From positions 62,001-126,000 of the forward strand of contig CAVPAX010000002.1 in NCBI GenBank assembly GCA_963701715.1: 64,000 nt of DNA. Direction: 5' to 3'. Shown here one piece after another: positions 44,809 through 54,339 of this stretch (its first letter is position 1; the number at the start of each line of letters is the position of its first letter). Under the pieces are notes generated by a model that saw nothing but the letters and a program-made list of their open reading frames with translations, was not told the origin of the DNA and ran no database searches. This DNA comes from Methylotenera_A sp963701715. GTDB lineage: Bacteria > Pseudomonadota > Gammaproteobacteria > Burkholderiales > Methylophilaceae. The translations under genes and the position numbers were made by a program.

Positions 44809-46257
44809 TCAGTGTTTTTTAGCGCGTCTGCCCTTATCTTCCGCTTCCTTCTTTGCCTTCAATTCAGCACGCTGCGCGGTTTTACGGCGGCGCATACTCA
44901 CAATACCTTCCCCGGATTTGCGTTTATCTGGTTCAGCAAACGGGTTATCACCCTGCTTAAACTGTACACGCAATGGCGTACCGGTCAGCTGAAAAGTCTT
45001 ACGGAAAACACCCTCTAAAAAACGTTTGTAACTGTCTTTTACACCATCCACATGATTGCCATGGATTACGACTATCGGAGGATTCATGCCACCCTGATGT
45101 GCGTAGCGCAATTTGGGACGGATACCCTTGCTGACCGGAGGCTGGTGTTGCGCTATAGCATCAATCAGCACGCGAGTGAGTTGAGGTGTGGCCAGTTTGG
45201 CAAATGCAGCTTTAAATGCACCATCTACCGAAGCAAACAATTCGGGCAAGCCTTTTTTGCGAAGTGCGGAAATATAGTGGAATTTAGCAAAATCTAGAAA
45301 CTGAAGCTTGCGGTCAATTTCACGTTTAATCCAATCGCGCTCATCTTCTTTCAAGCCATCCCATTTATTAATGGCCACCACCAAAGCACGCCCGGCATCC
45401 AATATATACGCGGCCACGTGGGCATCCTGTTCAGTGATACCCTCTTGTGCATCCACCACCAGAATCGCCACATTCGCGTCTTCAATCGCCTGCATGGTTT
45501 TCACTACAGAGAATTTTTCAATAGATTCAAACACTTTGCCACGCTTGCGCACACCTGCCGTGTCGATAATCACATAATGTTTGCCATTTTTTTCCAGATC
45601 AATTTCAATAGAGTCACGCGTGGTTCCAGGTTCGTCAAATGCAATCACACGTTCCTCACCTAACAAAGCATTCACCAATGTCGACTTACCTACGTTAGGC
45701 CGCCCGACAATCGCCACTCTTGGCACCTTGTTACGATTCTGAATAGCCTCATCTTCTTGCGGTTCAGGGAAATTCTCCAAAGCAAGTTCAATTAAATCTT
45801 TCACACCTTCGCCATGTGCAGAAGAAATAGACAAAGGTTCGCCAAGACCTAGCTCATGAAAGTCAGCTGACACAATCGCCTTTTGCATACCTTCCGTTTT
45901 ATTCACCGCAAGCAATACTGGACGCTGGGCCTTACGCAGTTTATCCGCAATAATATATTCTTGCGGCGTAATGCCTGCACGACCATCGACCAAGAAAATG
46001 ACCACATCCGCTTCATCAATCGCCAACAATGTCTGGCGCGCCATTTCTTTTAAAATGCCACTTTCTGCAGTTGGCTCAAAGCCGCCGGTATCAATCACCA
46101 AATATGGCTTACTTGCGCCGATACCACGTCCATAGTGCCTGTCACGTGTTAGCCCAGGCAAATCTGCCACCAGCGCATCACGGCTTTTGGTCAGGCGATT
46201 AAATAAAGTGGACTTTCCGACGTTGGGTCGGCCAACGAGCACGATAGTAGGTAACAT
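44809..46257 (-). CDS. der: Ribosome biogenesis GTPase Der (EngA)
   Basis: A 482-residue protein with two tandem G domains. Each has a P-loop GRPNVGKST (near residues 8 and 187), DTxG switch motifs (VIDTGGFEP; IIDTAGVRK) and N/TKxD motifs (NKTEG; NKWDG), followed by the KH-like domain and a basic tail (RRRKTAQRAELKAKKE). Der acts in 50S subunit assembly. It lies 10 bases behind bamB, conserved order. In most betaproteobacteria hfq would follow; here that block is 18 kb away. Confidence 0.98.
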   Translation of the reverse strand: MLPTIVLVGRPNVGKSTLFNRLTKSRDALVADLPGLTRDRHYGRGIGASKPYLVIDTGGFEPTAESGILKEMARQTLLAIDEADVVIFLVDGRAGITPQEYIIADKLRKAQRPVLLAVNKTEGMQKAIVSADFHELGLGEPLSISSAHGEGVKDLIELALENFPEPQEDEAIQNRNKVPRVAIVGRPNVGKSTLVNALLGEERVIAFDEPGTTRDSIEIDLEKNGKHYVIIDTAGVRKRGKVFESIEKFSVVKTMQAIEDANVAILVVDAQEGITEQDAHVAAYILDAGRALVVAINKWDGLKEDERDWIKREIDRKLQFLDFAKFHYISALRKKGLPELFASVDGAFKAAFAKLATPQLTRVLIDAIAQHQPPVSKGIRPKLRYAHQGGMNPPIVVIHGNHVDGVKDSYKRFLEGVFRKTFQLTGTPLRVQFKQGDNPFAEPDKRKSGEGIVSMRRRKTAQRAELKAKKEAEDKGRRAKKH

Positions 46258-46266
46258 AATGAGTAG

Positions 46267-47661
46267 TTAAGGCCCCGTATTGGGTAGCGTGATGCCTGGC
46301 GCGCTGCTGTTATCGGGCTGTTGACCTGAATCTTGGTCGGGCAACAAAATTGAATCATTATTGAACAGAATACTGCGTTCTGTTCCAGTTGCCCCTGAAT
46401 CGGGTGATGCGGGTTCAGCCGAAATTTCTGCCGGAGCATTTACTGGCGTTGCTTCTGGCACTTGCGCCGGTTTGAGATTGTTTTCTGCAACGCTGATAGC
46501 ATACAAGCCACCGTCACGCGTTTCGGCGATAAGTTGTGTTGAAGTGGCACCGGGGACGAGCGACATGACAGCGTTGCTATCTAATTTAATGCGGGCGGCA
46601 AATTTACCTTCATCACGGGTTAAAAAGTGGACATAACCCTCTAAGTCGCCTACAGCAATTACCCCACCCATCGGCAGTGGCGCGGTTAAGCGGCGGTTTG
46701 CCAGCGCACCTTGACGCCAGAAGGTTTTACCAGTGGTGTAATCTAGAGAATACACAGCACCCAGTGTATGCGATACAAATATTTTGGCATCTTCTGCATT
46801 TAAGCCGCTGTAGCTAGAAATATCGCGATTCCATAAGACTCTGCCGCTCATACGATCTACTGCGGCTATTTTTCCTTGATACGCTACTGCGTACACCAAA
46901 GGCCCATCAACGACGGGTAAACTGGTAATATCAGCAATGCGCTCAATCTCGGTCACACCCTTAGGTTGCGCAACCGTGGCTTCCCATAACAATTTACCGT
47001 TATCTGCGCGAATCGCAACTAATTTACCACCTGCGAAACCTGCATATACCGCACCACCATCCACCACAATGCCGACACTGCTTCTTAAAGTCAACGCTGG
47101 ACTGATGCGCTCATATACCCATTTGCGACTTCCGTCGGTGGCATCCAGGCCAAAGATGTGATTATCGCCGGTACGCACAATCGCTATCCCCTCAAAATAG
47201 CGAGGCACGCTCAAAATCTCGCTGGAAACCTTGGCTTTCCAAAGTAATTTTCCCGCGATGTCATATGCATGGACATTACCTTTATTCGTGCCTACCAATA
47301 AAATACCGGCACCAACTCCAATACCACCACTAACAGGTTCACCAATATTCACACGCCATAATTGGCGTCCATTACTAATATCAAATTTGATAATCTCGCC
47401 CACTGCGTTAGTAGCATACACAGCGCTTGAATCCAATGCGGGGGTGTAATCGTATCTTTCAGTCTTCCCAGCATTGCTGGACCAGTCAATTTTTGCTGTA
47501 TAAGTTGCTTTGATATCTTCAAGTACTGCGGGTGGGTTAGGCGGTTCACGACCGAAAACCTTATCCGCAAGGTCTGATCTTAGTTCAGTTAGCGTGCTAC
47601 ATCCTGCGAGGGTTAATAAACCGAAGATTAAGAAATATCTAAATTGTTTTAAAAAGATCAT
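46267..47661 (-). CDS. bamB: Outer membrane assembly lipoprotein BamB
   Basis: A 464-residue lipoprotein with signal peptide ending LAGC and an eight-bladed PQQ-type propeller (repeats such as GRQLWRVNIGEPVSGGIGVG, DGSRKWVYER, SGRVLWNRDIS, TGKTFWRQG). It supports BamA in folding outer membrane proteins. The C-terminus (about 390-464) is a Pro/Ala/Ser/Glu-rich tail that E. coli BamB lacks. It lies between yfgM-like and der genes, as in most betaproteobacteria. Confidence 0.95.
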   Translation of the reverse strand: MIFLKQFRYFLIFGLLTLAGCSTLTELRSDLADKVFGREPPNPPAVLEDIKATYTAKIDWSSNAGKTERYDYTPALDSSAVYATNAVGEIIKFDISNGRQLWRVNIGEPVSGGIGVGAGILLVGTNKGNVHAYDIAGKLLWKAKVSSEILSVPRYFEGIAIVRTGDNHIFGLDATDGSRKWVYERISPALTLRSSVGIVVDGGAVYAGFAGGKLVAIRADNGKLLWEATVAQPKGVTEIERIADITSLPVVDGPLVYAVAYQGKIAAVDRMSGRVLWNRDISSYSGLNAEDAKIFVSHTLGAVYSLDYTTGKTFWRQGALANRRLTAPLPMGGVIAVGDLEGYVHFLTRDEGKFAARIKLDSNAVMSLVPGATSTQLIAETRDGGLYAISVAENNLKPAQVPEATPVNAPAEISAEPASPDSGATGTERSILFNNDSILLPDQDSGQQPDNSSAPGITLPNTGP

Positions 47662-47695
47662 GACTTCCTGTTATTAATTCGTATCGAAACTTAAA

Positions 47696-48322
47696 TCAAA
47701 CACCAAGCGATTCGAGTTTTTGTTGTGTATATTGATGCACTTTTCCCTGACTATCCAAGTTTTCTAATGCAGTCTGATAGGCCTTTTTGGCTTCTGCATT
47801 TTTACCCTGTGCAAACAATACATCACCCTGCAAGTTTGCTTTTAATCCGTCGAAACCTTTGTCATTAATCGCTGCAAGTACTTTTTGCGCTTCGTCATAA
47901 TTTTTTTCTTCAAACAAAATACCGGCCAATTGCAAACCAGCAATTGCTTGAACAGCACTTTCCTTAGAATTCTTGATCGCCCATTCAAGCTGCAATTTTG
48001 CACTTTTGCTGTCATTAGCCGCGAAATTGGCTTTTGCTGCCAATACGGCAGCACGACCCGCATATGGCGTGCCTGAAAAATCTTCCATTAATTTGGCAGA
48101 CTGCACCTTGATTTCAGCAGTTTTCGCTAAATCTGTTACTGCTAATGCCTGATATAAACCGGAAGCTTCCATTGCTTTTTTATTTTGAAACCAATGATAG
48201 CCCTGCCAAGCAGAATAGGCTACCAAGGCTGCCAATAACAAGTTAGTAACCATGTTGCCATTTTTTTTCCACCAAGCTTTAAACTCATCTAACTGCTCTT
48301 GCTCTTCTAAATCGTATGCCAT
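47696..48322 (-). CDS. YfgM-like tetratricopeptide membrane protein
   Basis: A 208-residue protein: cytoplasmic N-terminus (YDLEEQEQLDEFKAWWKKNG), one membrane helix (about 23-42) and a periplasmic TPR region with repeats (LAGILFEEKNYDEAQKVLAA, VLFAQGKNAEAKKAYQTAL). This is the YfgM/TPR_21 family, which associates with the Sec translocon and periplasmic chaperones in E. coli. Normally it directly follows hisS; here three genes intervene. Confidence 0.92.
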   Translation of the reverse strand: MAYDLEEQEQLDEFKAWWKKNGNMVTNLLLAALVAYSAWQGYHWFQNKKAMEASGLYQALAVTDLAKTAEIKVQSAKLMEDFSGTPYAGRAAVLAAKANFAANDSKSAKLQLEWAIKNSKESAVQAIAGLQLAGILFEEKNYDEAQKVLAAINDKGFDGLKANLQGDVLFAQGKNAEAKKAYQTALENLDSQGKVHQYTQQKLESLGV

Positions 48323-48355
48323 AACTTTCTTTCTAACACTTTAAAATTTATAAGC

Positions 48356-49153
48356 CTAAGCCGCTTTTCGGCCTGGAATTGCATTTAACAACTGCTGTGT
48401 GTAAGGCTGTTGCGGCGCGTTATAAATGTCTGCTACCTTGCCCTGCTCCACAATCCTACCCTGATTCATCACTACCATTTCATCCGCAATATGCCGCACT
48501 ACACGCAAATCATGGCTAATGAAAATGTAGCTTAAATTCATCTCCCGCTGTAACTCTTTCAGCAACAACAATATTTGCGCCTGCACGGACACATCCAATG
48601 CGGAAACCGGTTCATCACACACCACCACTTTAGGTGCTAGGACTAGCGCACGCGCAATGCCGATACGCTGCCGCTGTCCACCTGAAAACTGGTGCGGATA
48701 TTTTTGTGCATCCGTCACTTCGAGCCCTACGCGCTCAAGCATCTGGTGCACTTTTTCTTTTTGCTCCTCAACACTGCCCAAATTATGAATCAGCAGGCCT
48801 TCGCCCACAATTTCACCCACTTTCATACGTGGATTCAGCGAAGCAAAGGGGTCTTGAAACACCATTTGCAGATGCTTACGAACCTCACGCAGTGCTTGAC
48901 CTTCAAGTCTGGCAAGGTCTTGCCCTTGAAAAAGCACCTCGCCGCTGTCAAAAGGGTGTAATTGTAACAGACAACGTGCTAACGTGGATTTGCCGCTGCC
49001 TGATTCACCTACTACCGCAAGCGTAGAGCCGGTCTTTAATGCAATACTGACATCATCCAGCGCTTTGACTTGCGTGCTGCTAAATCCAAAACGTCCACTA
49101 CGCTGCGTGTAGATTTTTACTAAATGGTTCGCCTGCAAAATGACATCACTCAT
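48356..49153 (-). CDS. Oligopeptide/dipeptide ABC transporter ATP-binding protein (OppF/DppF-type)
   Basis: A 265-residue ATPase: Walker A GESGSGKST, signature FSGGQRQRIGIARA, Walker B VVVCDEPVSALD and the C-terminal oligopeptide transporter extension (YNAPQQPYTQQLLNAIPG). The ATG at 49153 overlaps the stop of the upstream ATPase gene (ATGA). No permease or binding-protein genes are nearby in the window, so the membrane partners must be encoded elsewhere or the pair is an orphan. Confidence 0.92.
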   Translation of the reverse strand: MSDVILQANHLVKIYTQRSGRFGFSSTQVKALDDVSIALKTGSTLAVVGESGSGKSTLARCLLQLHPFDSGEVLFQGQDLARLEGQALREVRKHLQMVFQDPFASLNPRMKVGEIVGEGLLIHNLGSVEEQKEKVHQMLERVGLEVTDAQKYPHQFSGGQRQRIGIARALVLAPKVVVCDEPVSALDVSVQAQILLLLKELQREMNLSYIFISHDLRVVRHIADEMVVMNQGRIVEQGKVADIYNAPQQPYTQQLLNAIPGRKAA

Positions 49154-49977
49154 GCTGCATTCCCTAGCCATGCATAATCAATCGGTTTCAGCAATTTCTT
49201 ACCCTCTGCATCCGGTACGCAATCCAATAAAGCCTTGGTGTATGGATGCTTTGGTTTTTTCAACACTTCATGCTTAGTACCTGTTTCGACAATTTCGCCC
49301 CTGAACATCACAATGACATCATCGGCAATATCCGCCACTACGCCAAAATCATGGGTAATAAACAGCATGGCCATATTCATGCGAGTTTTGAGCTCATCCA
49401 ATAATTGCAGAATCTGCGCCTGCACCGTCACATCCAGCGCAGTAGTGGGCTCATCAGCAATCAACAATGCGGGTTCACAAGCAATGCTCATGGCAATCAT
49501 CACGCGCTGACGCTGTCCGCCAGAAAGCTCATCGGGGTAGCTATTGGCACGCTCAATCGGGATGCCAACTTGCTGCAACAAGCTTTCTACCCGCAGCTTG
49601 AGAGCAGCTCCTTTTAAGCCCAAATGCGCAGTCAACGCCTCTCCAATTTGATAACCAACTGTGAGTACAGGATTTAGCGAAGTCATCGGCTCTTGGAAAA
49701 TCATGCCGATTTTTGCACCGCGTATGGTCTGCATGGCTTTATTATCCAGGCTGGTTAGCTCCTGTCCTTGAAATCGTATGCTGCCTTTTGCTTGTAGCTG
49801 GGATGATAGCAAACCCATGACACTCAAGGCTGTCAGGCTTTTCCCACTGCCGGATTCACCAACGATGCAGGTAGTTTTCCCCGCCAAAAGTGTCAACGAA
49901 ACATTGTTTACAAGCAAGCGGCTTGGCATGCTTCTTGGCGTAATACTAAGATTTTGAATGTTTAGAATTTCTTCCAT
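49150..49977 (-). CDS. Oligopeptide/dipeptide ABC transporter ATP-binding protein (OppD/DppD-type)
   Basis: A 275-residue ATPase: Walker A GESGSGKSL, FQEPMTSLNPVLTVG (typical Opp Q-loop), signature LSGGQRQRVMIAMS, Walker B LLIADEPTTALD and KPKHPYTKALLDCVPD at the end. The ATG at 49977 is favoured over an upstream in-frame TTG within the SIMPL gene. Paired with the OppF-type ATPase; together they would drive import of peptides or export from the cytoplasm side, substrate unknown. Confidence 0.92.
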   Translation of the reverse strand: MEEILNIQNLSITPRSMPSRLLVNNVSLTLLAGKTTCIVGESGSGKSLTALSVMGLLSSQLQAKGSIRFQGQELTSLDNKAMQTIRGAKIGMIFQEPMTSLNPVLTVGYQIGEALTAHLGLKGAALKLRVESLLQQVGIPIERANSYPDELSGGQRQRVMIAMSIACEPALLIADEPTTALDVTVQAQILQLLDELKTRMNMAMLFITHDFGVVADIADDVIVMFRGEIVETGTKHEVLKKPKHPYTKALLDCVPDAEGKKLLKPIDYAWLGNAA

Positions 49978-49978
49978 A

Positions 49979-50746
49979 TTATTCAATGTTATAAACGATG
50001 GTGACAACTACTCGCGCGGTTTTATCGATAGTAGATTTATCGTAAACTCCGCCATAACTATTATCACTGTCCTCGCCCCCACCTACAGGAAGTATATAGA
50101 ACGCGCCTTGTGAGGCAGATTTCATTACACCAACCTTCACACCGTCCTGCTTAACGAACTCGGTAGCACGAGTGCGAGCGTTTTTAGTTGCATCAGCGAT
50201 TAGCGACATTTTAATTTCTTCCAAATTGCTCACCAAATATTGTGGCGGTTGTGCGTTCACCAGATGGTTGTCGGCGCGTAGCTGCAGTATTGCCTTGTTT
50301 GCATTGGTGATTTTGTCTAAATCCTTACTCGAAACATGGAAACTCTGCGAGCCGTCGTAACCATTACGCACTTGGCGCGGCGTGTCTTTAATGAATACTT
50401 CGTCATAGTGATCGTAAATATTCTCCACGTCCACAGCAATGCTTTCTTTAGGCAAGCTCTGTTTCACTAGGAAATCTTCCAGCACCTTGCGCTCGGTCGC
50501 CAATTTTTGTAATGCGCCACGCTGCGTGGAATCCGTCACGCCAATACTGAGTGTCCATTCCGCACTATCGGCCTTAATCGGCTTCTCTGCCAAGCCTTTT
50601 ACGGTAATGCTCTGTTGGCCGGAAACCGCACGCTTGGCTTGCACACCAAGGATAAACGCCGCGCTAGCCATGCCGATCGCCAACAGCAGACCAAGCACAA
50701 TGATAGCCTTGGGGTATTGGGATGAGTTGGTATTCGTTTCGTTCAT
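49979..50746 (-). CDS. SIMPL domain-containing protein (DUF541)
   Basis: A 255-residue protein with an N-terminal membrane anchor or uncleaved signal (about 13-33) and a SIMPL/DUF541 domain: SITVKGLAEKPIKADSAEWTL in two parts, VDVENIYDHYDEV, ATKNARTRATEFVKQDGVKVG. The family is periplasmic, with members linked to oxidative stress (E. coli YggE). Its ATG overlaps the hisS end by 4 bases, so it is read with hisS. It is not a standard gene at this place. Confidence 0.88.
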   Translation of the reverse strand: MNETNTNSSQYPKAIIVLGLLLAIGMASAAFILGVQAKRAVSGQQSITVKGLAEKPIKADSAEWTLSIGVTDSTQRGALQKLATERKVLEDFLVKQSLPKESIAVDVENIYDHYDEVFIKDTPRQVRNGYDGSQSFHVSSKDLDKITNANKAILQLRADNHLVNAQPPQYLVSNLEEIKMSLIADATKNARTRATEFVKQDGVKVGVMKSASQGAFYILPVGGGEDSDNSYGGVYDKSTIDKTARVVVTIVYNIE

Positions 50747-52005
50747 TTGGCTACCCCTATGTGCGTTGCTACTTGGGCAAGCTTATAACGAATTTGTTCA
50801 CCGGCTTGCAGTAAAGGTTTGAGCGAGATTTCACCCGCCGCCGCTTCGTCATCGCCCAAAATCGCAGCGAATCGCGCGCCACTTCTATCGGCCTTTTTCA
50901 TTTGGGATTTAAAACTGCCGCCCCCAGCATGCAGCACTACGCTCAAACCCGCACTGCGTAAGGTTTCTGCTACGTTAAAAGCCTGTTTTTCCGCTAATTC
51001 GCCAACATTCACAAGATAAACATCTGGCGAACTAGTTGCAGTAACTCCGTATTCCTGCATCAGCAAAAATACACGCTCTAAGCCAATGCCAAAGCCACAC
51101 GCAGGTGTAGCGTTGCCACCCAAACGTTCTACTAATGTGTCATAACGCCCACCAGCTGCAATGGTACCTTGTGCACCTAGTTTTGTGGTCACCCACTCAA
51201 ATACAGTGCGGTTATAATAGTCCAGACCACGCACCAGACGATGGTTAATTTGATACCTCATACCTGCTTGCGTCAGTAATTGACATAATTTCTCAAAATG
51301 AGATCGACTAGCCTCGTCCAGACTGTCCATCAGTTTAGGCGCAGCTTCGCAAATAGCTTGCATACGTGGATTTTTGGTATCCAGAATGCGTAACGGATTG
51401 GTATATAATCGGCGTTTAGCATCTTCGTCCAGCACATCTGCGTGCTTTTCGAAGTACGCAATTAGAGCATTTCGGTAAGCTGTTCGCTCCTCTGCATCAC
51501 CGATGCTATTAATTTGCAACTCAACATCTTTGATACCTAGCGCTGTCCAAAGCCTTCCCAGCATTACAATCTGCTCGGCATCGACATCGGGTGACTCAAA
51601 CCCAAATGCCTCTACGCCAACCTGATGAAACTGGCGTTGACGACCTTTTTGTACATTCTCATGCCGGAACATTGCTCCGCTATACCACAGGCGCTGCGGG
51701 CCATTGTAAGTCAGGTTATGTTCAATCACAGCCCGCACGCAGCCTGCAGTGCCTTCAGGTCGCAACGTTAGTTTGTCACCGTTTAAGGCATCTTCCCAAG
51801 CATACATTTCTTTTTCGACAATATCGGTGTGCTCGCCTACGCTACGCACGAATAATTCCGTGGTTTCCACCAGCGGCATGCGAATGTTGTTGTAGCCATA
51901 CTGTGCCAATATGCGTCTGGCTGTATCTTCGAGTTTAAACCAAAGCGGGGTAGCTTCTGGTAGGATGTCGTAAAAGCCTTTAATGGATTGAAACTTTTGA
52001 TTCAT
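50743..52005 (-). CDS. hisS: Histidyl-tRNA synthetase
   Basis: A 420-residue class II synthetase. Motifs: IKGFYDILPEATPLWFKLED at the start, motif 2 in MFRHENVQKGRQRQFHQVG, histidine site RGLDYYNRTVFEW, motif 3 ACGFGIGLERVFLLM, and a C-terminal anticodon domain (VYLVNVGELAEKQAFNVAE). It follows ispG by 7 bases. The presence of the anticodon domain separates it from hisZ. Confidence 0.98.
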   Translation of the reverse strand: MNQKFQSIKGFYDILPEATPLWFKLEDTARRILAQYGYNNIRMPLVETTELFVRSVGEHTDIVEKEMYAWEDALNGDKLTLRPEGTAGCVRAVIEHNLTYNGPQRLWYSGAMFRHENVQKGRQRQFHQVGVEAFGFESPDVDAEQIVMLGRLWTALGIKDVELQINSIGDAEERTAYRNALIAYFEKHADVLDEDAKRRLYTNPLRILDTKNPRMQAICEAAPKLMDSLDEASRSHFEKLCQLLTQAGMRYQINHRLVRGLDYYNRTVFEWVTTKLGAQGTIAAGGRYDTLVERLGGNATPACGFGIGLERVFLLMQEYGVTATSSPDVYLVNVGELAEKQAFNVAETLRSAGLSVVLHAGGGSFKSQMKKADRSGARFAAILGDDEAAAGEISLKPLLQAGEQIRYKLAQVATHIGVAK

Positions 52006-52012
52006 TTTAATT

Positions 52013-53293
52013 TTAATTAACAGCTGAAATTGGAATAGTTTTTTGAGTTAAATTGACACGGAGCTTGCCGCCTTCTACATAGTTTTTTTGCACATAATCT
52101 TCGACAATCGCCTGAAACTCTTGCGCGATATTATCGCCTTTCAAAGTCACGGTTTTTTCGCCATCTACAAACACTGGGGCAACTGGCACTTCACCAGTGC
52201 CAGGCAAGCTGATACCGATATTTGCTAACTTAGATTCACCTGGACCATTTACCACGCAGCCCATTACCGCAACGTTCATATTCTCCACACCCGGATAACT
52301 TTTGCGCCAAACCGGCATTTGATTGCGCAGATAGTTTTGAATCTGCATAGCAAGTTCTTGAAAATAAGTCGATGTCGTACGTCCACAACCCGGGCATGCC
52401 GTGACCAAAGGCGTGAATGAACGGATACCCATGGTCTGCAGGATCTCTTGTGCCACTACAACCTCTTTAGTACGTGACTCGCTCGGTTCCGGTGTCAAAC
52501 TGACACGAATGGTATCGCCGATGCCATCCTGCAAGAGTAATGACAATGCGGCTGTAGATGCTACTATTCCTTTGGAACCCATCCCTGCTTCAGTTAACCC
52601 CAAGTGCAAAGGGTAATCGCAACGCTTGGCAAGTTCACGATACACTTTAACCAGATCTTGTACGTTACTGACCTTGCAAGAAATAATGATTTGATTAGGC
52701 AGCAGGCCAAGATTCACAGCCTGCTGTGCACTTTCTAGCGCCGATTGAATAAGCGCTTCACGCATCAATTCTTCTGATGACATGGGGTTGCTTGATTTGC
52801 CGTTATCATCCATCATCTGCGCCATTTTGGCTTGGTCTAAACTGCCCCAATTGACACCGATACGCACTGCTTTTTGGTATTTAATCGCCGCCTCTATCAT
52901 GCTAGAGAACTGTTCGTCGCGCTTGCTGCCTTTGCCCACATTGCCTGGATTGATGCGGTATTTGGCTAGAGACTGAGCACAATCCGGGTAAGCCGCAAGC
53001 AGCTTATGGCCGTTGTAATGAAAGTCGCCCACCAGCGGCACATTGCAGCCCAGCGCATCCAAACCAGCGCGGATATTGGAAACCTGTGCCGCAGATTCTG
53101 GTGAGTTAACCGTAATACGCACTACCTCAGAACCTGCTTGCCATAACTCATATACCTGCTGAATAGTCGCTTGTGCATCGGCAGTATCGGTATTGGTCAT
53201 GCTCTGCACAACAACTGGCGCAGTCACCGTGCCATGCAAACCACCACCAACAGGCACATGGCCTATCATCACTTGTAAAGAATTACGCCGCAT
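52013..53293 (-). CDS. ispG: 4-Hydroxy-3-methylbut-2-enyl diphosphate synthase IspG
   Basis: A 426-residue enzyme of the MEP isoprenoid pathway. The TIM barrel part includes VVVQSMTNTDTADAQAT, VRITVNSPESA and LVGDFHYNGH; the C-terminal 4Fe-4S domain has CPGCGRTTS and CVVNGPGES. It makes HMBPP in the cytoplasm. It lies between rodZ and hisS, the conserved order. It is longer than the E. coli enzyme (372), as is usual in betaproteobacteria. Confidence 0.97.
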   Translation of the reverse strand: MRRNSLQVMIGHVPVGGGLHGTVTAPVVVQSMTNTDTADAQATIQQVYELWQAGSEVVRITVNSPESAAQVSNIRAGLDALGCNVPLVGDFHYNGHKLLAAYPDCAQSLAKYRINPGNVGKGSKRDEQFSSMIEAAIKYQKAVRIGVNWGSLDQAKMAQMMDDNGKSSNPMSSEELMREALIQSALESAQQAVNLGLLPNQIIISCKVSNVQDLVKVYRELAKRCDYPLHLGLTEAGMGSKGIVASTAALSLLLQDGIGDTIRVSLTPEPSESRTKEVVVAQEILQTMGIRSFTPLVTACPGCGRTTSTYFQELAMQIQNYLRNQMPVWRKSYPGVENMNVAVMGCVVNGPGESKLANIGISLPGTGEVPVAPVFVDGEKTVTLKGDNIAQEFQAIVEDYVQKNYVEGGKLRVNLTQKTIPISAVN

Positions 53294-53302
53294 ATTGAGA
53301 AA

Positions 53303-54298
53303 CTACTCAAGCTTGATGTGTGCTACGTTTTGGCGTGAATGCGGCGCTAAATCGACCGGCTTGCCATTCATGCTAATGCTGGTAGCTCCCGCATTGCCCA
53401 CCACCACATTCACAGGTAGTGTAATATCAATGCTTTCGCGGCTACCAGCAAAAATTGTCTTGTTGAAAATTTCTTTACCTGCCGCATCAACTACACTCAC
53501 CCAAGTTTCTTGAGTTGCACTTAACTCTAACTTAACCGCACCATTAGGATTAGGTGCAATAGAGGTTTCTATCGGTTGACCATTTGTTACTGGCACTGAA
53601 GGTGTGTTTGCGATAGCAGTATTATCCACAACAGCATCTGTAGATGGTGCTTGATTTATAATATCAGCTGCAGTAGTCGAACTAGTATCTGCAGGGGGCA
53701 GTTGTAATTCTGTTGCCGGTTGCGCAACAGCCGCGCGCTCTGCTGCTGGCAATGCAGCTTCTGGCAAGGCCTCTACAACACTTTCTGTCACTGTAGGTTT
53801 GGTCGGGCTAGGTTTTTCGACATAGCTTTGATAAAACAGCCACGTAGCCAAACCCACCAACAAGGTTAACCCAGCCCAAATGTAATTCGCTGTTTTCGGT
53901 TTGTCGTAACCGGTCATTTTCATAGTTGAAGTTGGCTTTATCGTGAACTCATGCGGTGCGCTGCTTGGCACTAGTACATTATAAGCATCTAACAGAGGCT
54001 CTACATTGATCTTAAGCAGTTTTGCATAGTTACGGATAAACCCTCTTACGATGGTAGGTTCTGGCAAAATTGCAAAATTATCAGCCTCTATCGCCTCAAT
54101 TTGCCTAGTACTTAATCTAAGACGGCTTGCAATATCCTGTATGGACAAACCTTGACTTTCACGTGCCAAGCGTAACGCGCCACCACAACGAGATCGTTGA
54201 TAAATGTCGTTCTCGTATGAATTCATCTCTCCTGCCTGAATAGATTTGTTCTGTGTCATTTCATTTTTTTGAGTAGACTCTTTGGTTTTACGCGCCAT
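53303..54298 (-). CDS. rodZ: RodZ-like cell shape protein (helix-turn-helix plus DUF4115)
   Basis: A 331-residue bitopic protein: HTH of the RodZ type (LRLARESQGLSIQDIASRL, RQIEAIEADNFAILPEP), membrane helix (about 140-157, IWAGLTLLVGLATWLFY), a Pro/Ala/Thr-rich periplasmic linker, and a DUF4115 domain (VKLELSATQETWVSVVDAAG to the end). RodZ links MreB to the cell wall machinery. Order pilW-rodZ-ispG is conserved. An ATG inside (MTQNKSIQ or MNSYENDIY) could be the true start. Confidence 0.9.
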   Translation of the reverse strand: MARKTKESTQKNEMTQNKSIQAGEMNSYENDIYQRSRCGGALRLARESQGLSIQDIASRLRLSTRQIEAIEADNFAILPEPTIVRGFIRNYAKLLKINVEPLLDAYNVLVPSSAPHEFTIKPTSTMKMTGYDKPKTANYIWAGLTLLVGLATWLFYQSYVEKPSPTKPTVTESVVEALPEAALPAAERAAVAQPATELQLPPADTSSTTAADIINQAPSTDAVVDNTAIANTPSVPVTNGQPIETSIAPNPNGAVKLELSATQETWVSVVDAAGKEIFNKTIFAGSRESIDITLPVNVVVGNAGATSISMNGKPVDLAPHSRQNVAHIKLE

Positions 54299-54339
54299 GA
54301 TGTCACCTTAATGTATAGCACCTTATCAATTACTTATTG

